A DNA stretch of 64,000 bases from Nevskia ramosa DSM 11499 (GTDB lineage: Bacteria; Pseudomonadota; Gammaproteobacteria; Nevskiales; Nevskiaceae): assembly GCF_000420645.1 (NCBI RefSeq), contig NZ_ATVI01000007.1, forward strand, positions 1 through 64,000. Direction: 5' to 3'. The notes under the pieces were generated by a model. It was not told where the DNA came from, made no database searches, and was given only the letters and a program-made list of their open reading frames with translations. Position 1 is the stretch's first letter. Each line of letters opens with the position of its first letter. Positions 23,674-33,490 of the stretch are shown piece after piece. The translations under genes and the position numbers were made by a program.

Positions 23674-25979
23674 CCGATCAAGCTCCGCCGCCCACGACGA
23701 CGCGTCGCGCCTTCCTGGCGGGCACCTCGTCCCTCGCCCTGCTCGCCTTCGCGCAGCGCGTCACCGGACAGACGCTGAACCGCGATCACGACGAAGCTGA
23801 CATCGAGGCGCTGATCGCCCGCATGACCCTGGCGGAGAAAGCCGGTCAGCTCAGCATCTATTCCGATCCCATGCGTATCGGCACGCGTCGGCAGATCAAC
23901 CCGGACGCTGGCCCAAAGATCGATAACGGGCTTGCGCAGCGCATTCGCGAAGGTCGTTTGATCGGGCTGTTCAACGGCGTCGGTGCAGCCGAAGGCCGAG
24001 CGCTGCAGCGGCTGGCGATCGAGGAATCGCGCTTGAAGATTCCGCTGCTGTTCGGCGCCGACGTGCTGCACGGCTTTGCCACGGTGTTCCCGATTCCGCT
24101 CGGCGAAACGGCGAGCTTCGATCCTGGTCTTGCCGAACGCACGGCGCGCGCTGCCGCTATCGAGGCCAGTGCCAACGGCATCCACTGGACGTTCGCGCCG
24201 ATGATCGACATCGGCCGCGACCAGCGCTGGGGCCGAGTCGCCGAAGGCGCTGGCGAAGACCCTTATCTCGGCTCGCTGTTCGCAGCGGCACGGGTGCGCG
24301 GCTTCCAGGGTCAACGTCTGTCGGACGCGGACAGCCTGCTCGCCTGCCCCAAGCATTTCGTCGGCTACGGTGGCGCCATCGGCGGCATGGACTACAACAG
24401 CGTCGAGATGTCCGAGCAGACCTTGCACGAGGTCTATCTGCCGCCGTTCAAGGCGGCATTCGACGCTGGCGCGCTGTCGACGATGAGTGCCTTCAACGAT
24501 CTCAACGGCGTGCCGATGATGGCCCATCGGCCGCTGCTCACCGGCCTGCTGCGCGAGCAATGGAAGTTTCGCGGCATCGTCGTTTCGGACTACACCGCCG
24601 ACCGCGAACTGGTGATGCACGGTGTCGCCCGCGACGATCGCGATGCCACGCGCCTGGCGATCCTTGCCGGTGTCGACATCAGCATGCAGAGCGATCTGTA
24701 CAACCTCCACCTGCCCTCGCTGGTCGAGCGCGGAGAGGTGCCGATGGCGGTGGTCGACGAAGCCGTTCGGCGAGTGCTGCGGGTCAAGAAGCTGCTGGGC
24801 CTGTTCGACAATCCCTATCGCTCGCTCGATCCCGTGGTCGAGCAGCGCGATACCCATACGCCGGCCGCGCGCAGCCTTGCTCGTGAAAGTGCCCGCGCCT
24901 CGATCGTGCTGCTGAAGAACGAAGGACAGCTGCTGCCGCTGCGCAAGTCCAGCCAGAAGATCGCGCTGATCGGCCCTTTCGGTGCCGATGCCGACAATCT
25001 TGCCGGCCCCTGGTCGCCGTTCTCGGACATGAAGGACGCCGTGAGTCTGGAACAAGGCCTGCGCGCAGTCTTGCGTGATCCGGCGTCGCTCAAGGTGGTG
25101 AAAGGCTGCGATCCGGAGCAGATCATTCGCGGTGGTCTTGATGAGGCCGTGGCCGCAGCCAAGGCCGCCGACATCGTGCTGCTGGCGCTGGGCGAGTCAC
25201 AGGACATGTCCGGCGAAGCTGCGTCGCGGGCGGACATCCTGCTGCCGGCCGTGCAGCAGGCGCTCGCGGAGGCGATCGTCGATGTCGGCAAGCCGGTGAT
25301 CGTGCTGCTGCGCAACGGCCGCGCGCTGGCGCTGGAAGGCGCGGTGCGCGATGCCTCGGCGATCGTAGTCACCTGGTTCCTGGGCACCGAAACCGGCAAC
25401 GCGATCGCCGATGTGCTGTTTGGCGATCACTCACCTTCCGGCCGCCTGCCCGTCAGCTTTCCACAGTCCTCAGGCCAGCAGCCGTTCTTCTACGGCCATC
25501 GCAACACCGGCCGGCCGCAGACCAATCCCAAGGACCCCTACTGGAAAACGCGCTATCGCTACGTCACCCATGAGGCGCTGTTTCCGTTCGGCCATGGGCT
25601 CACCTACTCCCAGTTCCGCTACGGCGAACCGGAGGTCGGCAGCGGCAAGCTGGCCTGGGATGGCGCGATCACGATCCGCACGAAGCTGACCAACATCGGG
25701 ACTCGCGAAGCCGAGGAAACGGTGCAGCTCTACATCCACGACCGAGTAGCCAGCCTCACCCGGCCAGTACGCGAACTGAAAGGCATCCAGAAGCTGAAAC
25801 TCGCCGCGGGCGCATCGCGCGTGGTGAGCTTCAAGCTGACACGCGCCGATCTCTGCTTCTACGACGCCGCGATGAACTTCATCGCCGAACCGGGCGAGTT
25901 CGAAGTCTGGGTCGCGCCGTCGGCGACCGCCGGCACGCCGAAGGTCTTCGTGCTCGAAGGGTCGCCGCTACGCCCTTGA
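23670..25979 (+). CDS. Periplasmic glycoside hydrolase family 3 (beta-glucosidase-like)
   Basis: 769 residues. A Tat-type signal (TTRRAFLAGTSSLALLAFA, residues ~10-28) marks export. GH3 N-domain features: GADVLHG, the conserved CPKHFVGYG (K228-H229) and the nucleophile Asp307 in VVSDYTAD. The GH3 C-domain and a fibronectin-like C-terminal domain (KLTNIGTREAEETVQLYIHD) follow. It releases terminal beta-linked glucose or related sugars. Translationally coupled to the transporter. The 3' end overlaps the convergent desaturase gene by 12 bp. Confidence 0.93.
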   Translation: MTDQAPPPTTTRRAFLAGTSSLALLAFAQRVTGQTLNRDHDEADIEALIARMTLAEKAGQLSIYSDPMRIGTRRQINPDAGPKIDNGLAQRIREGRLIGLFNGVGAAEGRALQRLAIEESRLKIPLLFGADVLHGFATVFPIPLGETASFDPGLAERTARAAAIEASANGIHWTFAPMIDIGRDQRWGRVAEGAGEDPYLGSLFAAARVRGFQGQRLSDADSLLACPKHFVGYGGAIGGMDYNSVEMSEQTLHEVYLPPFKAAFDAGALSTMSAFNDLNGVPMMAHRPLLTGLLREQWKFRGIVVSDYTADRELVMHGVARDDRDATRLAILAGVDISMQSDLYNLHLPSLVERGEVPMAVVDEAVRRVLRVKKLLGLFDNPYRSLDPVVEQRDTHTPAARSLARESARASIVLLKNEGQLLPLRKSSQKIALIGPFGADADNLAGPWSPFSDMKDAVSLEQGLRAVLRDPASLKVVKGCDPEQIIRGGLDEAVAAAKAADIVLLALGESQDMSGEAASRADILLPAVQQALAEAIVDVGKPVIVLLRNGRALALEGAVRDASAIVVTWFLGTETGNAIADVLFGDHSPSGRLPVSFPQSSGQQPFFYGHRNTGRPQTNPKDPYWKTRYRYVTHEALFPFGHGLTYSQFRYGEPEVGSGKLAWDGAITIRTKLTNIGTREAEETVQLYIHDRVASLTRPVRELKGIQKLKLAAGASRVVSFKLTRADLCFYDAAMNFIAEPGEFEVWVAPSATAGTPKVFVLEGSPLRP

Positions 25980-27170
25980 TTGGGCTGGGTGGGCACGCGC
26001 CGGATCGAGCGCCTCGCCGCCTGGAAAAGCCAGGCGCAGGTTCTTCAGCCAGGTGGTGCCGAACTGCCGCATCAGCGAGCCGGTGTTGTACGGCAGGCCG
26101 TAGCGTGCGGCCAGCGCCTGCACTCTTGGCGCAACTTCCGCGTAGCGGTTGCTGCACATGTCCGGAAACAGATGGTGTTCGATCTGGTGAGACAGATTGC
26201 CGGCCAGCAAGTGGAACAGTTTGCCGCCCTTGATGTTGCAGGAGCCGAGCAGCTGCCGCAGATACCAGCGCGCCCGCGTCTCGCCCTCCACCTGTTTCTG
26301 GCTGAAGTTGTAGGCGCCGGACGGAAAGTGGCCGCAGAAGATGATCGTGAAGGTCCAGATGTTGCGCATCACGTTGGCGATCGCATTCGCCGCCGCGACC
26401 ATGCCGAACACCGCCCACGGTGACCAGGGCACGTAGAACGAAATCGGGATGGCAACCAGTGCCGCCGCTGCCGGCCAGGCGATGTAGTCCTTGACGATCT
26501 GCCGCCCGGCCTTGCGGCCGATATGGGCGAGCACCGGCTTGATCTCGGCGAAGGTCTTGCGGCCCTTCATGTGATCGTCGATCGCCTGCTCGTGCAGGGC
26601 CACGCCCTCCTCGAACAGCAGCATCAGCAGCAGGAAGGCGATCGGCTGGAACAAATAGGCCGGATGCCATTTCTGCATCGGCGTGACCCGCATGATTCCG
26701 TAGCCGACATCGAGATCCTTGCCGACCACATTGGTCCAGGTGTGGTGCACCACGTTGTGGGAATGCATCCAGCGATCGGATGGGCCCATCGTGTCCCATT
26801 CCCAGGTGTTCGACTGAATCTCCGGATCCTTCATCCAGTCCCATTGCGCGTGCATCACGTTGTGGGCGATCTCCATGTTCTCGAGAATCTTGGCGGTGCC
26901 GAGCATCGCCGTGCCCAGGCCGATGATCGCCAGCGTGGTCCACCAGCCGGCCAGCGCGTGGCCCCAGGCCGGCACGAAAAACAGGCCGGCGTAGATGATG
27001 AAGCGGCCGACCACGGCCAGGGTCCGCTGGGTGCGGATCACTCGCAGGATGTAGCGGCGATCGCGTTCGCCGCGGCTGTCGAACACTTCGTCGCGGATGG
27101 CATCCATCTCGCGTCCGAATTCTTCGATCTGGGCGTCGCTGAGGTCCACGGGCATGCCGGCGCTGTTCAT
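25968..27170 (-). CDS. Acyl-lipid/acyl-CoA fatty acid desaturase
   Basis: 400 residues with the three histidine boxes of membrane di-iron desaturases: HNVMH (103-107), HNVVHH (138-143) and QIEHH before LFP near residue 318. Hydrophobic pairs surround them. The HNVMHAQWDW context matches the mycobacterial DesA3-like branch. It probably introduces a double bond in membrane fatty acids, using electrons from the reductase encoded 12 bp upstream in the same operon. Confidence 0.92.
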   Translation of the reverse strand: MNSAGMPVDLSDAQIEEFGREMDAIRDEVFDSRGERDRRYILRVIRTQRTLAVVGRFIIYAGLFFVPAWGHALAGWWTTLAIIGLGTAMLGTAKILENMEIAHNVMHAQWDWMKDPEIQSNTWEWDTMGPSDRWMHSHNVVHHTWTNVVGKDLDVGYGIMRVTPMQKWHPAYLFQPIAFLLLMLLFEEGVALHEQAIDDHMKGRKTFAEIKPVLAHIGRKAGRQIVKDYIAWPAAAALVAIPISFYVPWSPWAVFGMVAAANAIANVMRNIWTFTIIFCGHFPSGAYNFSQKQVEGETRARWYLRQLLGSCNIKGGKLFHLLAGNLSHQIEHHLFPDMCSNRYAEVAPRVQALAARYGLPYNTGSLMRQFGTTWLKNLRLAFPGGEALDPARAHPAQSRA

Positions 27171-27182
27171 GGTTCGGGGTCC

Positions 27183-28304
27183 TCAGAGGTCGATTTCACA
27201 ATCGCCGGCAGCGGCGCAGATGCAGGTCTGGACGATGGCGCCCACTTCGTTGAGCAGCTTGCCGGTGCGCAGATCGCGTACGCAGCCACCGAGCAGCCGG
27301 GTGTTGCAGGTGTGGCAGATGCCCATCCGGCAGCCATGCGGTGGATTCATGCCGGCATCCTCGGCAACGCGCAGCAGCGGCGTCAGGTGATCGCCCTGCG
27401 CGACGATGCGGCTCTTGCAGAAGCTCACCTTGCCGCCGACGGCATCGGCCGGAACGCCGGCATAGGCAGCACGGAAACGTTCCACATGCAGCCGCCGCGA
27501 CAGGCCGGCGCCTTGCCAATGTCGCTCCAGCGCTTCGAGCAGCGATTGCGGACCGCAGGCGTAAACCTCGCGCTCGCGCCAGTCCGGACATAGCGCCTCC
27601 AGCTGCGCCGCGGAGAAATGCCGCGCCTCGGAACTCTCGACACCGATTTCCCGGGTCAACTGCAGATTCAGCTTGTAACGGGAATGAGTCGCCGCCATCG
27701 CCCGCAGCTCGGCACCGAAGATCACATCGAATTCGTGCGGGGCGTAATGGATGTGCGCGGTGTCCGGCAGGCGTTCCTGGGCGATCAGTCCACGCAGCAT
27801 GCTCATCGCCGGCGTGATGCCGCTGCCGGCGGTGATGAACAGCGGCTTCACCGGCTGCGCATCGGGCAGATAGAAATCGCCTTGCGGCAGGCCCAGCGGC
27901 AGGTAGTCACCGGGCTTCACATTGCGCACCAGGTGATGCGACATGCGGCCGCCGGCGATCGCCTTCACGGTGATCGTGATGCAGCGGTCATCGCGCTCCG
28001 GCGCCGAGGAGATCGTGTAGGTGCGGGTGTAGTGCATGCCGCCGATCGGCACGCCGAGTCGTGCATGCTGGCCAGCCCGATGGCCGCGCCAGTTGACGCC
28101 GGGGCGCAGAGTCAGCGTACGGGCATCCTTGGTCTCGTCCCAGACTTTCTCGACTCGGGCCTGCAGCGAATGGCGAGCCCAGAGCGGATTGACCAGCTCC
28201 ACGTAATGCGAGGTTCGCAGCGGAAAGGCGAAGTAATCGGTGACGGCGGTGACGCGCGACCACAAAGACGGCGCGCTGCGCATCGGACTCGGATCGGTCT
28301 GCAT
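27183..28304 (-). CDS. Ferredoxin reductase with C-terminal [2Fe-2S] domain
   Basis: 373 residues. The N-terminal FAD/NAD(P)-binding reductase domain (TRTYTISSAP, ITAGSGITPAMSMLRG) is followed by a plant-type ferredoxin domain with CRMGICHTC and a distal Cys. This composition matches the electron donor of DesA3-type desaturases (Rv3230c-like). A GGGGAGAG site precedes ATG 28304. It supplies electrons to the desaturase next door. Confidence 0.92.
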   Translation of the reverse strand: MQTDPSPMRSAPSLWSRVTAVTDYFAFPLRTSHYVELVNPLWARHSLQARVEKVWDETKDARTLTLRPGVNWRGHRAGQHARLGVPIGGMHYTRTYTISSAPERDDRCITITVKAIAGGRMSHHLVRNVKPGDYLPLGLPQGDFYLPDAQPVKPLFITAGSGITPAMSMLRGLIAQERLPDTAHIHYAPHEFDVIFGAELRAMAATHSRYKLNLQLTREIGVESSEARHFSAAQLEALCPDWREREVYACGPQSLLEALERHWQGAGLSRRLHVERFRAAYAGVPADAVGGKVSFCKSRIVAQGDHLTPLLRVAEDAGMNPPHGCRMGICHTCNTRLLGGCVRDLRTGKLLNEVGAIVQTCICAAAGDCEIDL

Positions 28305-28410
28305 CGGCTCTCCCCTCTTTTATAGTTTTGCTGGCGGCACGAGACGGAAGGACTCTGCCACGTCCGCATCCTTGCAGCCTAGCCGTTCGACGGCGCTGCA
28401 AATCCAGCGA

Positions 28411-29301
28411 TCAGGCCGTCGGGATGTGCCGCCGCAGGAACTCGATCTGATCGCCGACCACTCGCTCGAAGCCTTCGCCGACATAGATGTCGAAGTGACC
28501 ATCGCGATAGCGCTTGATCTCGCCCTTCGGTGCCTTGCGCGCATGGCGCAAGGTCGCCTTGGCCGGCGCCACGGTGTCGGTTTCGCAGACGCAGAACAGC
28601 ACCGGGCAAGTGATGTCGCTCGTTCGGCGGCCGGGGAAATACCGCACGATGTCTAGGCCGAAGCGCGCCGCGACCTGGTTCTGGAAGGCAAGGCCCGGCG
28701 GCACCAGCCGCAGGTAGCCCGGTTCGCAGTCCGGCGCCGTCATCAGCGCCGCCGCACCGGGCTGGCCAGCAAGCGCGACCATGATCGGTGCTCGCCCGAA
28801 GGACGCTCCGAGCTTGTCCAGTGCTGCGAGCGCCGTGACCTTCGCCGAACTGATCGGGTTGGCCGCCATCGCGGAAGACAGGCCGTCAGTGAACGGACAT
28901 TGGGAAACCACTGCTGCGACCTTGCCATCGTCGGCAGCGGCGACCAGCACGTGACCACCGCCGAAGGATGATCCCCAGAGAACGATCTTCGCGCTGTTCA
29001 ACTCCGCGCGACCACGCACGTAGCGCAGGGCTGATTGCCAGTCCTGCAACTGCCGCTTGATATCGAGCAGCTGGCGCGGTTCGCCACCGCTGCTACCGAA
29101 GTGCCGGTAGTCGAACACCAGACAGGCGTAACCGGCGTCGACGAAGCGCTCGGCAAACGCCGGCAGGCGCATCTGCCGCAGGCCGCCGAGGCCATGGCCC
29201 ATGACGATTACCGGATGCGGGCCGGAGCCGTCTGGCCGGTAAAGCGAGGCGCTGCACCAGGCATCGCCGGAGTCGAAGCGGACTTCGAGGGTCGTGGCCA
29301 T
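28411..29301 (-). CDS. Alpha/beta hydrolase
   Basis: 296 residues. An oxyanion segment VMGHGLGGLRQMRLPAF, the nucleophile Ser in WGSSFGGGH, and a late His in YRDGHFDIY define a dienelactone-hydrolase/acyl-peptidase-like alpha/beta hydrolase. The start overlaps the stop of the DUF2505 gene. It might act on esters or lipids processed with its neighbours; the substrate is unknown. Confidence 0.85.
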   Translation of the reverse strand: MATTLEVRFDSGDAWCSASLYRPDGSGPHPVIVMGHGLGGLRQMRLPAFAERFVDAGYACLVFDYRHFGSSGGEPRQLLDIKRQLQDWQSALRYVRGRAELNSAKIVLWGSSFGGGHVLVAAADDGKVAAVVSQCPFTDGLSSAMAANPISSAKVTALAALDKLGASFGRAPIMVALAGQPGAAALMTAPDCEPGYLRLVPPGLAFQNQVAARFGLDIVRYFPGRRTSDITCPVLFCVCETDTVAPAKATLRHARKAPKGEIKRYRDGHFDIYVGEGFERVVGDQIEFLRRHIPTA

Positions 29302-29798
29302 CAGTAGTCCTTTAGAACCCGGTTGGCGGCAGCGGCATCGTCCTTGAACTTGCTCTGGATGTCCTGAGCGAGAATCTTCGCGATCGTGCCGCCGATCAGC
29401 GGCATCGAGCTTTCGATCTTCCAGCGCATGCGATTGACCGCGCCTTGCGGGTGCGCTTCCAGCTTCATGTCGCAGCGGATGGTCACGGTCTTGAAGGCGT
29501 GGATGACGATGTCCAGACGGCCGGTTCGCGTCTGCATGTCCCAGGTATCGGTCTGGGTAACGGCCAGCGCTTCGCCGCCGCGGACAAACTTCTGGGCGAT
29601 CTTGGGCAGTTCGATGCTGGGCTTCATCTTGAAGTTGCAGCAGATTTGAAGCTCGCGGCCCTCCTTTTTCTGGGACACCACCTCGATGTCCTGCAGGCCC
29701 AGTTCCCGGTACTTGCGCGGCACGAAGGCGAGATCCCAATACATCTTCTCGACGCGCTCGAGCGGCGCGGGCATGACTTGCTCGTTGCTGAATTCCAT
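29301..29798 (-). CDS. DUF2505 family protein
   Basis: 165 residues with the START-like beta/alpha layout of DUF2505 (MEFSNEQVMPAPLERVEKMY at the start, SMPLIGGTIAKILAQDIQSKF at the end). Members are thought to bind hydrophobic ligands, but none is characterised to my knowledge. It is the first gene of a pair with the hydrolase and is divergent from the AraC regulator. Confidence 0.8.
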   Translation of the reverse strand: MEFSNEQVMPAPLERVEKMYWDLAFVPRKYRELGLQDIEVVSQKKEGRELQICCNFKMKPSIELPKIAQKFVRGGEALAVTQTDTWDMQTRTGRLDIVIHAFKTVTIRCDMKLEAHPQGAVNRMRWKIESSMPLIGGTIAKILAQDIQSKFKDDAAAANRVLKDY

Positions 29799-29921
29799 CG
29801 TCGTCTCCTTCCAGATCGTTCTTATTGGTTAGAGCCATGCTGGATGGAAAGCAGCGGCCGCTCTTGACGATTGCCGACGACGCGCTTGACACTTTGCGCC
29901 ACTCGGAACCGAGGAGGTCTC

Positions 29922-30926
29922 GTGGGAAAACCGCTGCATCGGCGTGTGGTTCCGGAATCCTTCGTGCAGCTGGTGTACGAATATCTCGACGCGCGCGGCC
30001 ATTCGCCGGAGGCGGTACTTGGCGAGCCCTGGCCTGCCGCGCAGGGTGGTGGCGTCGCAGTGGAACGCTGGGCCGGCATGCTGGATCGGGCTGCGCAGCA
30101 TCTCGACGATCCCCTGCTCGGCCTGCATCTCGGCCAGACCATCACGCCGCGACACCTCGGCGTGCTCGGCTACGTGCTGCTGGCCTGCCACAACCTGGCC
30201 GCGGCGCTGGAGCGCCTGGAGCGTTACCAGCGCCTGGTTTTCGACGTCATTCCGATGAGCAGTCGCCCAGGCCCCGGCTGGGTGGAATTGGTCTGGGACA
30301 GCTCGCAGTTCCATCCCGGCCGGCTGGTCGGCGAGAACGGCCTGACCGTGGTGACGGCGTTCTGCCGCAGTATGGTTCGCACGCCGGTGTCGCCCTTGCT
30401 GGTGCACTTCACCAGTCCCGGCCCCGCCGATGTGCGGCCTTACGAGGACTACTTCCGCTGCCCGGTGATGTTCGGTCAACCGGAAGCACTACTGCGGGTC
30501 AGCCTGGACACGCTGGCGCTACCGCTGAAGAGCCCGGATGCCGGCCTGATCGCGGTGATGGAGCGCCACGCCGATCAGCTGCTGGAGCAACTGCCGCAGG
30601 AAGACGCCGTCGTCGAGCAGGTCCGCAAGGCCACCGCCTACCTGCTGCACGCGGGCGAGCCGGACATCGAAGCGGTATCGGCGCAGCTCCGCTGTGCATC
30701 GCGAACACTGCAGCGCCGGCTCAAGGCAGCGGGCACGGGCTTCCGCGAAGAGCTGGGTCTGGTGCGTCGGGAACTTGCCGAATCCTACCTGCGTGATCCG
30801 GGATTGCAGATCGTCGATATCGCGCTGCTGCTCGGCTATTCCGAGCACAGCGCTTTCACCCGCGCCTATCGGGAATGGACCGGGATGACGCCGCAGCAGG
30901 GGCGCGAAAAAATCATCACGCATTGA
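29922..30926 (+). CDS. AraC-family transcriptional regulator (OruR/ArgR-type N-domain)
   Basis: 334 residues from GTG 29922, preceded by GAGGAGG at 29911-29917. An upstream ATG at 29871 lacks such a site. The N-terminal ~200 residues match the arabinose-binding-like domain found with lipid-related AraC regulators. The C-terminal ~100 residues hold two helix-turn-helices (VSAQLRCASRTLQRRLKAAG and IALLLGYSEHSAFTRAYREW). Divergent from the DUF2505/hydrolase pair, which it probably activates. Confidence 0.9.
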   Translation: MGKPLHRRVVPESFVQLVYEYLDARGHSPEAVLGEPWPAAQGGGVAVERWAGMLDRAAQHLDDPLLGLHLGQTITPRHLGVLGYVLLACHNLAAALERLERYQRLVFDVIPMSSRPGPGWVELVWDSSQFHPGRLVGENGLTVVTAFCRSMVRTPVSPLLVHFTSPGPADVRPYEDYFRCPVMFGQPEALLRVSLDTLALPLKSPDAGLIAVMERHADQLLEQLPQEDAVVEQVRKATAYLLHAGEPDIEAVSAQLRCASRTLQRRLKAAGTGFREELGLVRRELAESYLRDPGLQIVDIALLLGYSEHSAFTRAYREWTGMTPQQGREKIITH

Positions 30927-31032
30927 TCGAAGCGATGGTTGTCGGCCCGGTTGAATCCATCGCCGGGCTGCAGCATTCTTCGATCAACGCCAACGCCGCC
31001 AGCTGCATTCCCTGAAACACGCGAGGAACGCC

Positions 31033-33171
31033 ATGCCGACCCAGCTCTTGAACGACGCCACGGTGATCGGCGCCTGTCCCCACGATTGTCCGGACACCTG
31101 CTCGATGCGGGTCTTGGTGCAGGACGGCAAGGTGACCGGTGTCCAGGGCAACCCGGTGCATCCGTTCACGCAAGGCCGTTTGTGCGCGAAGACCAATCAC
31201 TATCAGGAGCGCGTCTACCACGCTGACCGGATATTGCATCCGCTGCGCCGCACCGGGCCCAAGGGCTCGGGCGAGTTCGAGCGCATTTCCTGGGATGAAG
31301 CGCTCGCCACCATCGGCGAGAAATGGAGGGCGATCATCGCCGACGACGGCCCGACCGCGATCCTGCCGTACAGCTATCTCGGCACCCAGGGGCTGGTCAA
31401 CGGCCTCACCGTCGGTGATCCTTTCTTCAACAAACTCGGCGCGACCGTTTCGGAGCGCAGCTTCTGCGACTCAGGTGCGTCCACTGCTTATGTGATGACC
31501 GTGGGACCGACGCCAGGCATGGATCCGGAAAGCTTCCAGCACTCGCGCCTGATCATCCTCTGGGCTTGCAACATGCTCAGCACCAACGCCCACATGTGGC
31601 CGTTCGTGGACCGGGCGAAGAAGAACGGCGCCAAGGTGATCGTCATCGACCCGGTCAAGACCGGCACCTCGGCGATGGCGGACCAGCACATCAGAGTGCG
31701 CCCCGGCACCGACGGCGCACTGGCGCTCGCGTTGATCCACGTGATCATCCGCGAAGGTCTGGTCGACCAGGATTACGTCGACCGTTACACCATCGGCTTC
31801 GAAGAGCTTGCCGAGCACGTGGCGCCGTATACGCCCGAATTCGCGGCGCAGGAAACCGGAATCGACGCCGAGGTGATCCGCAGCTTGGCCCGCGAGTACG
31901 CCACCGCGCAGCCATCGGCGATCCGCATCGGCGTGGCGATCGAACGCTCGGCAGGTGGCGGGCAATTGGTCCGCGCCCTCGCCTGTCTGCCGGCACTGGT
32001 CGGCGCCTGGCGCAAACCGGGTGGTGGCTTGCTGCAGTTGCCGCTGTGGGCGTTTCCGGTTCGCTGGGACGTGCTGCACCGTGCCGATCTGGCGACACCC
32101 GGCACCCGCGTCGTCAACCAGTGGCAGCTCGGCCGCGCGCTGACCGGCGACCTCAAGCTTGATCCGCCGGTCCGTTCGCTGTTCGTCTACAACAGCAACC
32201 CGCTGGTGGTGGCGCCCAACCAGTTGCTGCTCAAGGAAGGCCTGGCGCGCGAAGACCTGTTCACCGTCGTCAGCGAGCAGTTTCTGACCGATACGGCGCG
32301 CTACGCCGACATCGTGCTGCCGGCGACCACGCAGGTTGAACAGGTGGATCTGATGTTCTCCTGGGGTCATCTGTATCTCACCCTGAACCGGCAGGCGATC
32401 GCGCCGCTGGGAGAATCCGTGGCCAACGCGGAACTGTTCCGTCGGCTTGCCACCACCATGGGTTTCGAAGATCCGTTTTTTTATCGCAGCGATGAACAGA
32501 TCATGCGCGATGCGATGGATTGGGCCAGTCCCGCGATGCAAGGCATCACCATGGAGTCTCTGGAAGAACAGGGCTGGGCACGCCTGAATCTGCCGGCGGC
32601 AGACGTATTCGCGCCGCATGCGCAGGGTGGCTTCCCGACGCCATCGGGCAAGGTGGAGCTGAAGGCGTCGATGGCCGCCGGCGGCAACTTCGTGCTGCCG
32701 ACTTTCCGCCAGGGATCGAACGATCATCAGGATGGCTCGCCGGTGCCGGCGCTGCCGACCTATCGGCCGCCGAATGAATCCGGTGGCGGCGAACAGCGGC
32801 GCCCTGCCCGCTATCCGCTGGCGATGATGTCGCCGAAGAGCCATTCCTTCCTCAACTCGACCTACTGCAATCTTCGCCGGCAGGCTTCGCGCGAAGGCGA
32901 GCAGAAGCTGTTTCTTCATCCGTCCGACGCCACTGTGCGCGGCATCCGCAGTGACGACGTGGTCCGCGTGCACAACGATCGCGGCTCGTTCGTGGCAGTT
33001 GCCAAGGTCGGCGATGAGGCAATGCCGGGCGTGGTCATCGCGCCGATGGGTCACTGGATCGCCAGCTCGCGCGCGCAGGCCACTCCCGCTGCGCTGAATC
33101 CCACGGCCCTCGCCGACTTGGGCGGCGCACCGACGTTCTCCGACAATCGCGTCGAAGTGGGGCTGGCCTAA
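31033..33171 (+). CDS. Molybdopterin-dependent oxidoreductase (DMSO reductase family)
   Basis: 712 residues from ATG 31033, after a GAGGAA site. N-terminal [4Fe-4S] ligands are C15, C19, C23 and C51 (GACPHDCPDTC, GRLCAK). The molybdopterin regions (WACNMLSTNAHMWPF, VIVIDPVKTGTSAMAD, LFVYNSNPLVVAPN) and the C-terminal dinucleotide-binding domain are complete. A Cys in RSFCDSGAS is a candidate Mo ligand. No Tat signal, so cytoplasmic. It overlaps the ferredoxin gene by one base (TAATG), its likely electron partner. Substrate unknown. Confidence 0.9.
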   Translation: MPTQLLNDATVIGACPHDCPDTCSMRVLVQDGKVTGVQGNPVHPFTQGRLCAKTNHYQERVYHADRILHPLRRTGPKGSGEFERISWDEALATIGEKWRAIIADDGPTAILPYSYLGTQGLVNGLTVGDPFFNKLGATVSERSFCDSGASTAYVMTVGPTPGMDPESFQHSRLIILWACNMLSTNAHMWPFVDRAKKNGAKVIVIDPVKTGTSAMADQHIRVRPGTDGALALALIHVIIREGLVDQDYVDRYTIGFEELAEHVAPYTPEFAAQETGIDAEVIRSLAREYATAQPSAIRIGVAIERSAGGGQLVRALACLPALVGAWRKPGGGLLQLPLWAFPVRWDVLHRADLATPGTRVVNQWQLGRALTGDLKLDPPVRSLFVYNSNPLVVAPNQLLLKEGLAREDLFTVVSEQFLTDTARYADIVLPATTQVEQVDLMFSWGHLYLTLNRQAIAPLGESVANAELFRRLATTMGFEDPFFYRSDEQIMRDAMDWASPAMQGITMESLEEQGWARLNLPAADVFAPHAQGGFPTPSGKVELKASMAAGGNFVLPTFRQGSNDHQDGSPVPALPTYRPPNESGGGEQRRPARYPLAMMSPKSHSFLNSTYCNLRRQASREGEQKLFLHPSDATVRGIRSDDVVRVHNDRGSFVAVAKVGDEAMPGVVIAPMGHWIASSRAQATPAALNPTALADLGGAPTFSDNRVEVGLA

Positions 33172-33476
33172 TGCCACACGTCGTCACCGACAACTGCGAA
33201 GCCTGCCGCTACACCGAATGCGTGAGCATCTGCCCGGTCGATTGCTTCCATGGCTCCGGACAGCGTCTGTACATCGATCCCGATGTCTGCATCGACTGTG
33301 CGGCTTGTGTGCCGGTGTGTCCGGTCAAGGCGATCATCGATAGCTTCGATGTCGAGACCGGCGCCGAAGCACTGGTCGAACTCAATCGCCACTGGTCACG
33401 CGAGCTTCCGGTGATCGACGAAAAAGTACCGCCGCTGCCGACGGCCGAAGACCGACGCCAGGCGCTGGGCTACTAA
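33171..33476 (+). CDS. fdxA: Seven-iron ferredoxin
   Basis: 101 residues, classic FdxA layout: C9, C17 and C21 of the first motif, CPVDC, then C40-x2-C43-x2-C46-x3-C50-P. This gives [3Fe-4S][4Fe-4S]. It is coupled to the molybdopterin oxidoreductase by a one-base overlap and converges on purF. FdxA homologues also occur as stand-alone housekeeping genes, so the partnership is inferred from the overlap. Confidence 0.92.
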   Translation: MPHVVTDNCEACRYTECVSICPVDCFHGSGQRLYIDPDVCIDCAACVPVCPVKAIIDSFDVETGAEALVELNRHWSRELPVIDEKVPPLPTAEDRRQALGY

Positions 33477-33490
33477 GCGCTCAGTGGGGC

